Origin: Acidobacteriota bacterium
Lineage (GTDB): Bacteria; Acidobacteriota; Vicinamibacteria; Vicinamibacterales; UBA2999
NCBI GenBank assembly: GCA_947465645.1
Contig: CANIBQ010000025.1
Span: 1-58,506 of the forward strand
Length of the DNA: 58,506 bases
Direction: 5' to 3'
Shown here: piece after piece, positions 50,228 to 58,158 of the stretch
How positions within the stretch are numbered: position 1 is the first letter of the stretch
How the letters are laid out: each line of letters begins with the position of its first letter
The notes under the pieces: model-generated
Told to the model about the DNA's origin: nothing
The model's database searches: none
The model's input: only the letters and a program-made list of their open reading frames with translations
Translations under genes and position numbers: made by a program

Positions 50228-50449
50228 ATGACGCACAAGCAGTACACGATCGTCGTCGAACGTGCGGAGAGCAACTACTCGGCGTACGCTCCTGACTTGC
50301 CGGGTGTGGTCGCCGCCGGCGATACGGTCGAGGAGACCGAGCGCTTGATGCGCGAAGCTATCGTCTTGTACCTGGAAGAACTGCGGGCGTCGGGTGAATC
50401 GATTCCTGAGCCCACATCGGTGGCACGCACCGTGGAGGTGTTCGCCTAA
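50228..50449 (+). CDS. Orphan HicB-like antitoxin
   Basis: The 73 aa product reads YTIVVERAESNYSAYAPDLP, then GVVAAGDTVEETERLMREAI and LYLEELRASGESIPEPTS, the HicB partial RNase H fold. HicB normally neutralises the HicA mRNA interferase encoded next to it and represses the operon. No HicA gene is visible on either side, and this copy has no C-terminal DNA-binding helix. The ATG was chosen from the conserved start of the domain. It may be a solitary remnant or work on a distant HicA. Confidence 0.82.
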   Translation: MTHKQYTIVVERAESNYSAYAPDLPGVVAAGDTVEETERLMREAIVLYLEELRASGESIPEPTSVARTVEVFA

Positions 50450-50506
50450 TCTGCCTTATCGCGACGGGGCAAGCGCCGCGTCAGAACCCGACTGGTTAGC
50501 GCCCCC

Positions 50507-50752
50507 TTACTTGAGCTCGCCGGATTCCTGCCGAGCTGCTGCAGCCTCCAGCCGTTCCCTGACCGCTCCGGACCAACGGTTCACTGCATAGGCGATGGCA
50601 CCCAGCACGCCGACGCCGACCAGAATGCGTTTGGCAGGCGCCGGCACCTACCTCGAGACGTATACGAATGTCCCGGACGTGCACGCAGGACATTGCGTCG
50701 CGTCGTGAAGTTCTTCGCAATCAAGACACAGACGAGCGGCTCGAAGTTGCAC
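50507..50752 (-). pseudogene. Zinc-ribbon membrane protein gene with in-frame amber codon
   Basis: From GTG 50752 the frame reads LCLDCEELHDATQCPACTSG and TFVYVSR, then TAG at 50648-50650, then continues in the same frame VPAPAKRILVGVGVLGAIAY and AVNRWSGAVRERLEAAAARQ to a stop at 50507. The first half has two CxxC pairs (zinc ribbon) and the second a membrane helix, which fits one small protein interrupted by a nonsense change (TGG Trp to TAG is the simplest). Translation of the second half from GTG 50647 is possible but lacks a ribosome site. Confidence 0.5.
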
Positions 50753-50922
50753 ACGGCTGCCCACGGCAACGCGAATGCCGTTGCCCGGGGCGAGCTTGAC
50801 CGGAGCGACGACCGCGGCCAGGATCTCGACGTGCGACAGAGCGGGGGTGCCGCCGCCAACATCGACGCGCTGGAACGTGGCGATGCCGAACCTGGATTCA
50901 CGTTTGCCAATCTCGCATTGGG

Positions 50923-50928
50923 TATACT
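50923..50928 (+). promoter_or_regulatory. TATACT -10-like box close to a start codon
   Basis: TATACT ends 11 bases before the ATG at 50940 and there is no Shine-Dalgarno between them, so the transcript may have almost no leader. No clear -35 hexamer is seen. Confidence 0.35.
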
Positions 50929-50939
50929 GCGACGCAATC

Positions 50940-52004
50940 ATGAGAAGCATCATCGCGGCGTTGGGTCTGGTCGCGGCGTCGGCGACCGGCGCAGTGGGGC
51001 AGACGACGCTGTTTTCGACCCCCGATTATCGCCAGGACGCCGACCGCTGGACCGATCCGGCGTACTACCTGTACAACACCGCGCGTCAACTGACGGACAT
51101 GCAGGTCGACAATCGATTCGGCCAGAAGGGTGAGGGCCGCGATGAGTACGACATCAAGAGTCCCTACCCGTTCACCAGCGCGTGGGAGCACTATCAAGCG
51201 TGGTTGAAGCGGGCCAATGGTGGAACCAGGCACACCCTTGCGACGCTTCCCAACTGGGATGGCCGCTGGCGCAGCGGTGGCAGTTGGCTCAACAGCCAGA
51301 ACATTCAGGCCAGCACGATCGCGAAGGCGCTCACGCCGACGTACCGCGAATACTACGTGCAGCAGGTCAAGGCGGAGGCTGAGGGCCGCCATTGGTGGCC
51401 GGCGTCGTTCTGCTTTCCGGACGGCTTCGTTCGGGGCGTGCAGGGAGCCGGTGAAGCGGCGGAATTCCTCATCCGTCCGAACCAGGTGGTGATCCTCATG
51501 TCGCAGGTCCACGAGAACCAGATCCGATGGGTCTTCACCGACGGTCGCGGTCATCGGCCCGAGGAGCAGCAGTTTCCGCAGTGGCAGGGCGAATCGATCG
51601 GATTCTGGGATGGCAACGCGCTGGTCGTTCATACCAACCAGATTCGACAGTGGAACGCGACCCATTCGATGTTCGAGTGGAGCGATCAGCTCACCGCGGT
51701 CGAGCGTTACGAGCGCATGGGCGACGAAATCGCCGGCGAGATCACGCTGTACGATCCGGTGGCGTTCCTGCATCCGCTTCACGCGAAATTAAGGATCAGG
51801 CTGACGAACCCGCCAGATCGTCCGGTGTATAACTCGTGCACCGACACCAACGGGCCGTCGAGCAACATCTTCGTGAAACCGGACGGCGTCCTCAACGAGC
51901 GGACGCCAGACGACCCCGCGCGCTGGGATCCCACGGACCCGCGACCATGGGCGAAGCATTACGCCATCGGCGAGAAACCTGTACAAAACGGATCGGGGAA
52001 GTAA
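50940..52004 (+). CDS. Secreted DGR/GxSxGxW-family protein, long form
   Basis: The 354 aa exported protein has a signal peptide (ALGLVAASATGAVGQ) and an N-terminal extension not found in the short paralogs: TTLFSTPDYRQDADRWTDPA, YYLYNTARQLTDMQVDNRFG and YREYYVQQVKAEAEGRHWWP. The common core then follows: FTDGRGHRPEEQQFPQWQGE, SIGFWDGNALVVHTNQIRQW, AVERYERMGDEIAGEITLYD. It is closely similar to the protein at 57030. Stop and next ATG (DUF6152) are two bases apart. The function is unknown. Confidence 0.8.
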   Translation: MRSIIAALGLVAASATGAVGQTTLFSTPDYRQDADRWTDPAYYLYNTARQLTDMQVDNRFGQKGEGRDEYDIKSPYPFTSAWEHYQAWLKRANGGTRHTLATLPNWDGRWRSGGSWLNSQNIQASTIAKALTPTYREYYVQQVKAEAEGRHWWPASFCFPDGFVRGVQGAGEAAEFLIRPNQVVILMSQVHENQIRWVFTDGRGHRPEEQQFPQWQGESIGFWDGNALVVHTNQIRQWNATHSMFEWSDQLTAVERYERMGDEIAGEITLYDPVAFLHPLHAKLRIRLTNPPDRPVYNSCTDTNGPSSNIFVKPDGVLNERTPDDPARWDPTDPRPWAKHYAIGEKPVQNGSGK

Positions 52005-52006
52005 GC

Positions 52007-52378
52007 ATGAAAAAACTGGCAGCCGTGGCGATCGTGGCGGTGGGCGTCTTGTCGGCGAGCGTGGCCGGCGTGTGTGCCCATCATTCGCACGCCATGTTCG
52101 ATACCAGCCGCGAAGTCGTCTTGAGCGGCACGGTTACGAGTCTGGTGTACCGCAACCCGCACGTATTTCTGTATGTCGACGTCAAAGACGACAAAGGCGA
52201 AGTGAAGAACTGGTCGGTCGAGATGTCGAACATTTCCAACATGGAACGGCGCGGCATCTACCGCTCCACGTTCAAGGCCGGCGACGTCATTACGGTGAAG
52301 GTCAACCCGCTCAAGGATGGTCGCCCCGGCGGCAATTACACGTCGGTCACGACCGCTGACGGCAAGACCCTCGATTGA
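52007..52378 (+). CDS. DUF6152 secreted small protein
   Basis: The 123 aa protein has a signal peptide ending AGVCA, with a mature start HHSHAMFD. The body is VVLSGTVTSLVYRNPHVFLY, VDVKDDKGEVKNWSVEMSNI, MERRGIYRSTFKAGDVITVK and a final VTTADGKTLD. It carries a third His near the N-terminus (HHSH). It lies between the long DGR-family gene and the TonB receptor gene and is almost certainly co-transcribed with both. The function is unknown. Confidence 0.87.
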   Translation: MKKLAAVAIVAVGVLSASVAGVCAHHSHAMFDTSREVVLSGTVTSLVYRNPHVFLYVDVKDDKGEVKNWSVEMSNISNMERRGIYRSTFKAGDVITVKVNPLKDGRPGGNYTSVTTADGKTLD

Positions 52379-52425
52379 TGAAGCATTCCTCGCCCGGTAG
52401 ACGCACGATTGAAAGGGGTCTGAGT

Positions 52426-55400
52426 ATGAGACGCGTGTTCGTTGCGGGATTGGTGATAGTCGTGACGCTGGTCACGGGAAGCGGTCCTGCATTCGCTCAG
52501 GCGGGAGCGACCGGCCAGATCAGCGGCACGGTATCGGATGAAAGCGGCGGCGTCCTGCCTGGCGTCGACGTCACGGCCACCCAGACCGAGACCGGCTTCA
52601 AGCGAAGCGCGGTGACCGACGCAGGCGGCCTCTATACGCTGCCGAGCCTGCCGACTGGCCCGTACCGCCTCGACGTGACGCTCTCCGGCTTCAGGAGCGT
52701 CACCCGCACGGGCATCACACTGCAGGTGAACGCCAACCTCGTGATCCCGGTGTCGATGTCGCTCGGCGCGCTCAACGAGACGATCACGGTCACCGGCGCG
52801 GCGCCGCTGGTCGAGACGCGCAACCTCGGCGTCGGCCAGGTGATCAACAACGAGCGCATCATGGAATTGCCGCTCAACGGCCGCAACACCGCGGACCTGC
52901 TGCAATATGCGCCGGCCGCCGTGCCGCAGCCGAACATGAACGCCGGCGGCCGCAGCTTTGGCGGCAGCCAGGGCGGCCTCGGCTACTCGATCGCCGGCGG
53001 GCTCGCCAACGCGGTCAGCTACGTGCTCGACGGCGCCTCGCACAACAACCCCTACGACAACCTGAACCTGCCGCTGCCGTTTCCAGACGCGATGCAGGAG
53101 TTCCGGGTCGAGACGAGCGCCCTGACGGCGCAGAACGGCATGCACACCGGCGCCGCGGTGAACGGCGTCACCAAGTCGGGCACCAACGAGCTGCACGGCG
53201 GCGCGTTCTATTTCCTGCGTGACAGCGCCCTGAACGCCACCAACCCCTTCAACGCGCGTGGCGCCGACGGCTTCCGCACCAACGACGGGTTGAACCGCAA
53301 GCAGTACGGCGGCACGGTGGGCGGTCCGATCGTGTCGGACCGGCTGTTCTACTTCGCCGGCTACCAGGGCACGCGCACGAACCAGCGGCCGAGCGACTTC
53401 CGCGCGTTCGTGCCGACGGCGCAGATGCTGGCGGGCGACTTCACCGCCTTCGCATCGCCCGCGTGCAACAACGGCCGGCAGGTGAATCTCGGCGCACCCT
53501 TTGTCGCCAACCGCATCAGCCCGGCGCTCTTCAGCCGCGCCGCGGTGAACATCGCAGCCAGGCTGCCGGTGACCAACGATCCCTGCGGGCTCTTTCAGTA
53601 CTCCGTGCAGACCGAGACGAAGGAGTCGCAGACGATCGGCAAGGTTGACTACAACCTGAACCAGCGGCAGTCACTGTTCGGCCGCTACATGGCGACGAGC
53701 CTCTTCCGCGAACCGCCGTTCGTCTCGGAGAGCGACAACCTCCTGACCGCGGCCATCGCCGGCAACGACAACCTGGCGCAGTCGCTCGCGGGCGGGCACA
53801 ACTGGGTGATCGGCCAGTCGATGGTCAACTCCTTCCGCGCGGCGTTCAACCGCACGGCGGTGCACCGGACGGCCGGCGAGTACTTCGGTCCGCAGGACGT
53901 GGGGATCAACATCCATTCGTACCTGCCGAAGTACCTGCTGCTGAGCGTCACCAACGGCTTCAACGTCGGCAACGGCACCAGCACCGACGCGACGTTCAAC
54001 ACCAACTCGTACCAGGTGGGCAATGACGTGACGCTGATCCGCGGCGCGCACCAGTTTGCCGTGGGCGGCAGCTTCGCGCACTGGGATTCGGCGTCGGTCG
54101 CCAACGTGCGCGCGGGCGGCAACCTGTCGATCAACGGGTCGGTCACCGGCAGCGGCCTGTCCGATTTCATGCTGGGCCGGCTGACGCAGTTGCAGCAATC
54201 GGCGCCCAACACGCTCTTCATGCAACAGTCGTACTTCGGCCTCTACGCCCAGGACACCTGGCGCGCATCGTCGCGGCTGACGCTCAACTACGGCTTGCGG
54301 TGGGAGCCATTCATCCCGCAGGAGCTGACCAGGAACCAGATCTACAACTTCGACCTCAACCGATTCCAGCGAGGGGTTCGAAGCACCGTCTACCGGAACG
54401 CGCCGCCCGGACTTCACTATCCTGGCGACACCGGCTTTCCGTCGAAGGCGGGGATGAACGCGAGCTGGGGCAACGTCGGGCCGCGCGTCGGCATGGCGTG
54501 GGATCCACGCGGGGACGGCCGGATGGCCGTACGCGCCTCCTACGCGCGCTCGTTCGACTTCGTCTCCGGCGGCTTTCACATCAACACCGCGAACGCCCCG
54601 CCGTGGGGCAGTGAGATCCGGGTGAGCAGCCCCGGCGGCGGGCTCGACAACCCATTCGTCGGCACCGATCAGCCGAACATCTTTCCGACGCAGCTCGCGA
54701 GCCCGGATGTGCCGTTCACGCCCTTCGGCGCCTACCTGAGCACCAACTACGACATGGCGACCCCCGAGGTGCACGCCTGGCACGTGACGGTCGAGCGGCA
54801 GCTCTTCACCAACTGGCTGGTGTCGGCGGGCTATCTCGGCAACCACGTGATGAACCTGTGGGAGACCGAGCCGCTCAACAACGCGAACCCCACCGTGACC
54901 TCCGCGGTCATCGCCGGCGCGCGCGTCACCTGCGTGCCGGGGGCGGCCAACTTTCAGACCTGCATGACGCAGATCCAGAACCAGCGGCGGCCGTTCTACC
55001 TCGCCGACGCGGCAGTCGGACAGTACTTCGGGCCGGTCGACCGGTACGTGACCGACGGCACGCAGGACTACAAGGGGATGGTGCTCTCGGTGTCGCGCCG
55101 CGGGCAGCGCGTCAGCATGAGCGCCAACTACACACTGTCGGCGTGCGAGGGCTCACCGCCCGGCAATGGCGGCACCGCGTCGCCGAACCTCGGCACCGGG
55201 TACAACGATCCGGCCAACCACGAGTTCGACCAGGGAAACTGCGACAGCGACCGGCGGCACGTGTTCACGGCCACCGGAGGGATCGGCTCGCCGGAGATGA
55301 GCGGCAACCTGCTGAAAGTGCTCGCCTCGGAATGGCGGCTGGCTGGCAGCTTCCGAGCGCTGTCGGGTCCGTTCATGTCGGTGCTGCCCGGCTCGGACCG

Positions 55401-55782
55401 TGCCCTCAACGGCCAGGCCGGAACCCAGCGCGCCAACCAGGTGCTCGACGATCCGTTCGCAGACCGCTCCATCAACCCGGCCAACGGCGGCATGCGCTAC
55501 CTGAATCCAGCCGCCTTCGCGCAGCCGGCGCTGGGCACGCTCGGCACGATGCGGCGCAACAGCGTCGAAGGGATTGGCACCCGCAACGTCGATCTGTCGC
55601 TCAGCCGGGCGTTCCGCATTGCCTCGACGCGGCGGATCGAGGTGCGCGCCGAGGCGTTCAACGCGCTCAACTGGTTTCAGTGGAACCAGCCGAACACCAC
55701 GCTGTCGTCGCCGATCTTCGGCCAGATCGCGTCGGCGGGCGATCCGCGGATCATCCAGGTCGCCGCGAAGTTCGTCTTCTAG
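52426..55782 (+). CDS. TonB-dependent receptor with carboxypeptidase-regulatory-like N-terminus
   Basis: The 1118 aa outer-membrane protein has a signal peptide (VAGLVIVVTLVTGSGPAFAQ), the Ig-like domain (GQISGTVSDESGGVLPGVDV, GLYTLPSLPTGPYRLDVTLS), a plug with ETITVTGAAPLVETRNLGVG and LPLNGRNTADLLQ, and a long barrel ending IQVAAKFVF. ATG 52426 is chosen because AAAGGGG and an immediate signal sequence follow the family pattern; an ATG at 52378 overlaps the DUF6152 stop and would add 16 residues. It is flanked on both sides by DUF6152 and DGR-family genes in one direction, suggesting a single functional unit. The substrate is unknown. Confidence 0.92.
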   Translation: MRRVFVAGLVIVVTLVTGSGPAFAQAGATGQISGTVSDESGGVLPGVDVTATQTETGFKRSAVTDAGGLYTLPSLPTGPYRLDVTLSGFRSVTRTGITLQVNANLVIPVSMSLGALNETITVTGAAPLVETRNLGVGQVINNERIMELPLNGRNTADLLQYAPAAVPQPNMNAGGRSFGGSQGGLGYSIAGGLANAVSYVLDGASHNNPYDNLNLPLPFPDAMQEFRVETSALTAQNGMHTGAAVNGVTKSGTNELHGGAFYFLRDSALNATNPFNARGADGFRTNDGLNRKQYGGTVGGPIVSDRLFYFAGYQGTRTNQRPSDFRAFVPTAQMLAGDFTAFASPACNNGRQVNLGAPFVANRISPALFSRAAVNIAARLPVTNDPCGLFQYSVQTETKESQTIGKVDYNLNQRQSLFGRYMATSLFREPPFVSESDNLLTAAIAGNDNLAQSLAGGHNWVIGQSMVNSFRAAFNRTAVHRTAGEYFGPQDVGINIHSYLPKYLLLSVTNGFNVGNGTSTDATFNTNSYQVGNDVTLIRGAHQFAVGGSFAHWDSASVANVRAGGNLSINGSVTGSGLSDFMLGRLTQLQQSAPNTLFMQQSYFGLYAQDTWRASSRLTLNYGLRWEPFIPQELTRNQIYNFDLNRFQRGVRSTVYRNAPPGLHYPGDTGFPSKAGMNASWGNVGPRVGMAWDPRGDGRMAVRASYARSFDFVSGGFHINTANAPPWGSEIRVSSPGGGLDNPFVGTDQPNIFPTQLASPDVPFTPFGAYLSTNYDMATPEVHAWHVTVERQLFTNWLVSAGYLGNHVMNLWETEPLNNANPTVTSAVIAGARVTCVPGAANFQTCMTQIQNQRRPFYLADAAVGQYFGPVDRYVTDGTQDYKGMVLSVSRRGQRVSMSANYTLSACEGSPPGNGGTASPNLGTGYNDPANHEFDQGNCDSDRRHVFTATGGIGSPEMSGNLLKVLASEWRLAGSFRALSGPFMSVLPGSDRALNGQAGTQRANQVLDDPFADRSINPANGGMRYLNPAAFAQPALGTLGTMRRNSVEGIGTRNVDLSLSRAFRIASTRRIEVRAEAFNALNWFQWNQPNTTLSSPIFGQIASAGDPRIIQVAAKFVF

Positions 55783-55805
55783 CGCGCGTTGAACAGGAGA
55801 AGCAG

Positions 55806-56210
55806 ATGACACGTTTCAACACCGCGGTGCTCGGCTGCATGCTCGCCGCGCTGGCGCTCGCCGTGCCGGCAGCGGCGCACCATGGCACCAACGTTTCCTA
55901 CGACCACAACAAGCCGGTGACGATGAACGGCATCGTCACCGAGTTCGTCTGGAAGAATCCGCACGTCCAGCTCTACTTCGAGAGCAAGGACGCCAACGGG
56001 GTGATGCAGCAGTGGGCCAGCGAGCTGAACAGCCCCAGCGTCCTCACCCGGCAGGGATGGACGCGCGCGCAGTTCAAGAAGGGTGACGCCATCACCATCA
56101 CCCTCTTCCAGTCGAAGTCGGGCACGACGGTTGGGGTGGTCGATCGGACCAAGCCGATTCTCGTCGACGGCAAGGAAGTGGTGAAGGCGATGACCAGGAA
56201 CGTGGACTGA
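55806..56210 (+). CDS. DUF6152 secreted small protein
   Basis: The 134 aa product has a signal peptide ending VPAAA, leaving HHGTNVSYD at the mature N-terminus. The body reads VTMNGIVTEFVWKNPHVQLY, WASELNSPSVLTRQGW, FKKGDAITITLFQSKSGTTV and ILVDGKEVVKA. CAGGAGAAGC precedes the ATG. The next gene begins two bases after the stop. It is more divergent from the other copies and lies directly behind the TonB receptor gene. Confidence 0.87.
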   Translation: MTRFNTAVLGCMLAALALAVPAAAHHGTNVSYDHNKPVTMNGIVTEFVWKNPHVQLYFESKDANGVMQQWASELNSPSVLTRQGWTRAQFKKGDAITITLFQSKSGTTVGVVDRTKPILVDGKEVVKAMTRNVD

Positions 56211-56212
56211 CC

Positions 56213-57007
56213 ATGGCCATGCCACGGCGTCACCTATTCGTCGCGCGTCTGCTTGCGGTCGTCCTGACCGTGGCGGGGGCGGGAGTCGTATTCGCGCAAC
56301 AGGCTGGCGGCCGCGGCGGGCCGCCTCCCGGACCGCCGCACGACCCGAAAGACCTCTCCGGCATCTGGCTGGGGCGCGCCGTGCAGCGGATCAACGCGAC
56401 GCCCCCGGTGTTCACGCCGGCGGGCAAGGCGGCGTTTGACGCCAACAAGCCGTCGTTCGGTCCGCGCGCCGTCGCCCCGGCGATGGGCAACGATCCGCTC
56501 GGCGGCGCGAATCCGCCCGGCATTCCCCGCGTGCTCATCAACCACGCCGGCCGCATCCAGTTCATCCAGTTGCCCGACAAGATGGTGCAGCTTCTTGAAT
56601 GGAACCGCATCTGGCGCGAAATCTTCACCGACGGCCGTCCCCTGCCCGAGAGTCCGGATGCCGCGTGGTACGGCTACTCCGTGGGACGCTGGGAGGGCAA
56701 CGAGTTCGTGATCGACACCACCGGCCTCGATGCGCGTGCGTGGCTCGATCAGGAGGGGCATCCGCACACCGAGGCGGCGCGCGTGCAGGAGCGCTATCGC
56801 CGGCTGGATCGCGACAACCTCCAGATCACGATCTCGGTGACCGACCCGGAGATGTACGCGAAGCCGTTCGGCGGCGACAGCCGCGTCATGTTCCGCCTGC
56901 AGCCCAATACCCCCGAGGGCGGCTTCATCGAAGACATCTTCGCGCCGATCGACGAAGAGTCGTTCAACCAGCGCGTCCGGAATCCCGCCGGCGGCGTCGG
57001 CAAGTAG
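56213..57007 (+). CDS. Secreted DGR/GxSxGxW-family protein
   Basis: The 264 aa exported protein has a signal peptide (LLAVVLTVAGAGVVFAQ) followed by a Gly/Pro-rich stretch, then KDLSGIWLGRAVQRI, the segment ANPPGIPRVLINHAGRIQFI, FTDGRPLPESPDAAWYGYSV, GRWEGNEFVIDTTGLDARAW and HPHTEAARVQERYRRLDRDN. The start is the first of two close ATGs. It begins two bases after a DUF6152 stop codon and ends 22 bases before the long-form paralog, so the DUF6152 and both DGR proteins are probably made from one mRNA. The function is unknown. Confidence 0.8.
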   Translation: MAMPRRHLFVARLLAVVLTVAGAGVVFAQQAGGRGGPPPGPPHDPKDLSGIWLGRAVQRINATPPVFTPAGKAAFDANKPSFGPRAVAPAMGNDPLGGANPPGIPRVLINHAGRIQFIQLPDKMVQLLEWNRIWREIFTDGRPLPESPDAAWYGYSVGRWEGNEFVIDTTGLDARAWLDQEGHPHTEAARVQERYRRLDRDNLQITISVTDPEMYAKPFGGDSRVMFRLQPNTPEGGFIEDIFAPIDEESFNQRVRNPAGGVGK

Positions 57008-57029
57008 CTGAGCGAAGGGAACAGATGTG

Positions 57030-58112
57030 ATGCGTGCAGCTTCAATCGGCCGGATATCGACCGCCGCGGCGCTGATGGTGATGCTGTCGCTGACGACCGC
57101 CGCGGCGCAGACGACGCTGTTCAACACCAAGGACTACCGCCAGGATCGCGACCGCTGGACAGACCCCGCCTACTATCTCTACAACTCGGCGCGCGAGTTG
57201 ACCGACATGCAGGTCGACACGCGCTATGGGATGAAGGGAAAGGGCGAAGACACCTACCAGATCAAGAGCCCCTATCCCTTCAAGGATTCGTGGGAGCACT
57301 ATCAGGCCTGGCTGCAGAAGGCCAGCGGCGGCACCAAACACACCGCGGCGACGCTGCCCGACTGGGACGGCCAGTGGGATCCCGGGCCGACGTGGCTCGA
57401 CAGCCGCGGCATCCAGGCCAGCACCATTGCGGCTGTGCTGACGCCGGCCTACCGCGAGTATTACGTGCAGCAGGTGAAGGCGGAAGCCGAAGGGCGTCAC
57501 TGGTGGGCCGCGGCGTTCTGCCTGCCCGATGGATTCATTCGCGGCGTGACCCGCGCCGGTCAGTTCGTCGTGCGTCCGGCGCAGACGCTGATTCTCAGCG
57601 ACATGCTCGTGTCACTGCAGGTGCGGTGGGTGGCGACCGACGGCAGCGGGCACCGGTCCGAGGAGCGGCAGTTTCCGCAGTGGCAGGGTGAGTCGATCGG
57701 GTTCTGGGACGGCAATGCGCTGGTCGTGCACACCAACCAGATCAAGCAGTGGAACGCCACGCACTCGATGTTCGAGTGGAGCGACCAGATGACCGCCGTC
57801 GAGCGCTACGAGCGCGTCGGCGACGAGATCCGTGCCGACCTCACCCTGTACGATCCGGCGGCGTTTCTCCAGCCGCTGCACGCCACCATCACCTACCGGC
57901 GGAGCCGCACCGGCGACCGGCCGATCTTCAGCACCTGCAGCGACACCAACGGGCCGTCCAGCAACATCTTCGTACGGCCCGACGGCGTGACCGACGAGAA
58001 GGTCCAGGGCGATCCCGGCTATTGGGATCCCAACGATCCGCGTCCGTGGGCGGCTCATTACGCCGTCGGCGAGCGGCGTCAAGCAACGGACGCCGCGCCG
58101 CGGGGGCGCTAA
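57030..58112 (+). CDS. Secreted DGR/GxSxGxW-family protein, long form
   Basis: The 360 aa exported protein matches the one at 50940 over most of its length: TTLFNTKDYRQDRDRWTDPA, YYLYNSARELTDMQVDTRYG, YREYYVQQVKAEAEGRHWWA, then the core SEERQFPQWQGESIGFWDGN and HSMFEWSDQMTAVERYERVG and the end SDTNGPSSNIFVRPDGV. The signal peptide ends TTAAAQ. AAGGGA precedes ATG 57030; a GTG three bases earlier is also possible. It closes the receptor locus. The presence of two long forms on either side of one receptor suggests duplication around the barrel gene. The function is unknown. Confidence 0.8.
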   Translation: MRAASIGRISTAAALMVMLSLTTAAAQTTLFNTKDYRQDRDRWTDPAYYLYNSARELTDMQVDTRYGMKGKGEDTYQIKSPYPFKDSWEHYQAWLQKASGGTKHTAATLPDWDGQWDPGPTWLDSRGIQASTIAAVLTPAYREYYVQQVKAEAEGRHWWAAAFCLPDGFIRGVTRAGQFVVRPAQTLILSDMLVSLQVRWVATDGSGHRSEERQFPQWQGESIGFWDGNALVVHTNQIKQWNATHSMFEWSDQMTAVERYERVGDEIRADLTLYDPAAFLQPLHATITYRRSRTGDRPIFSTCSDTNGPSSNIFVRPDGVTDEKVQGDPGYWDPNDPRPWAAHYAVGERRQATDAAPRGR

Positions 58113-58158
58113 TCGAGCGTCCGTCTCCGATGGCGGCTGACCTCAGGCGAGCCGCGGT

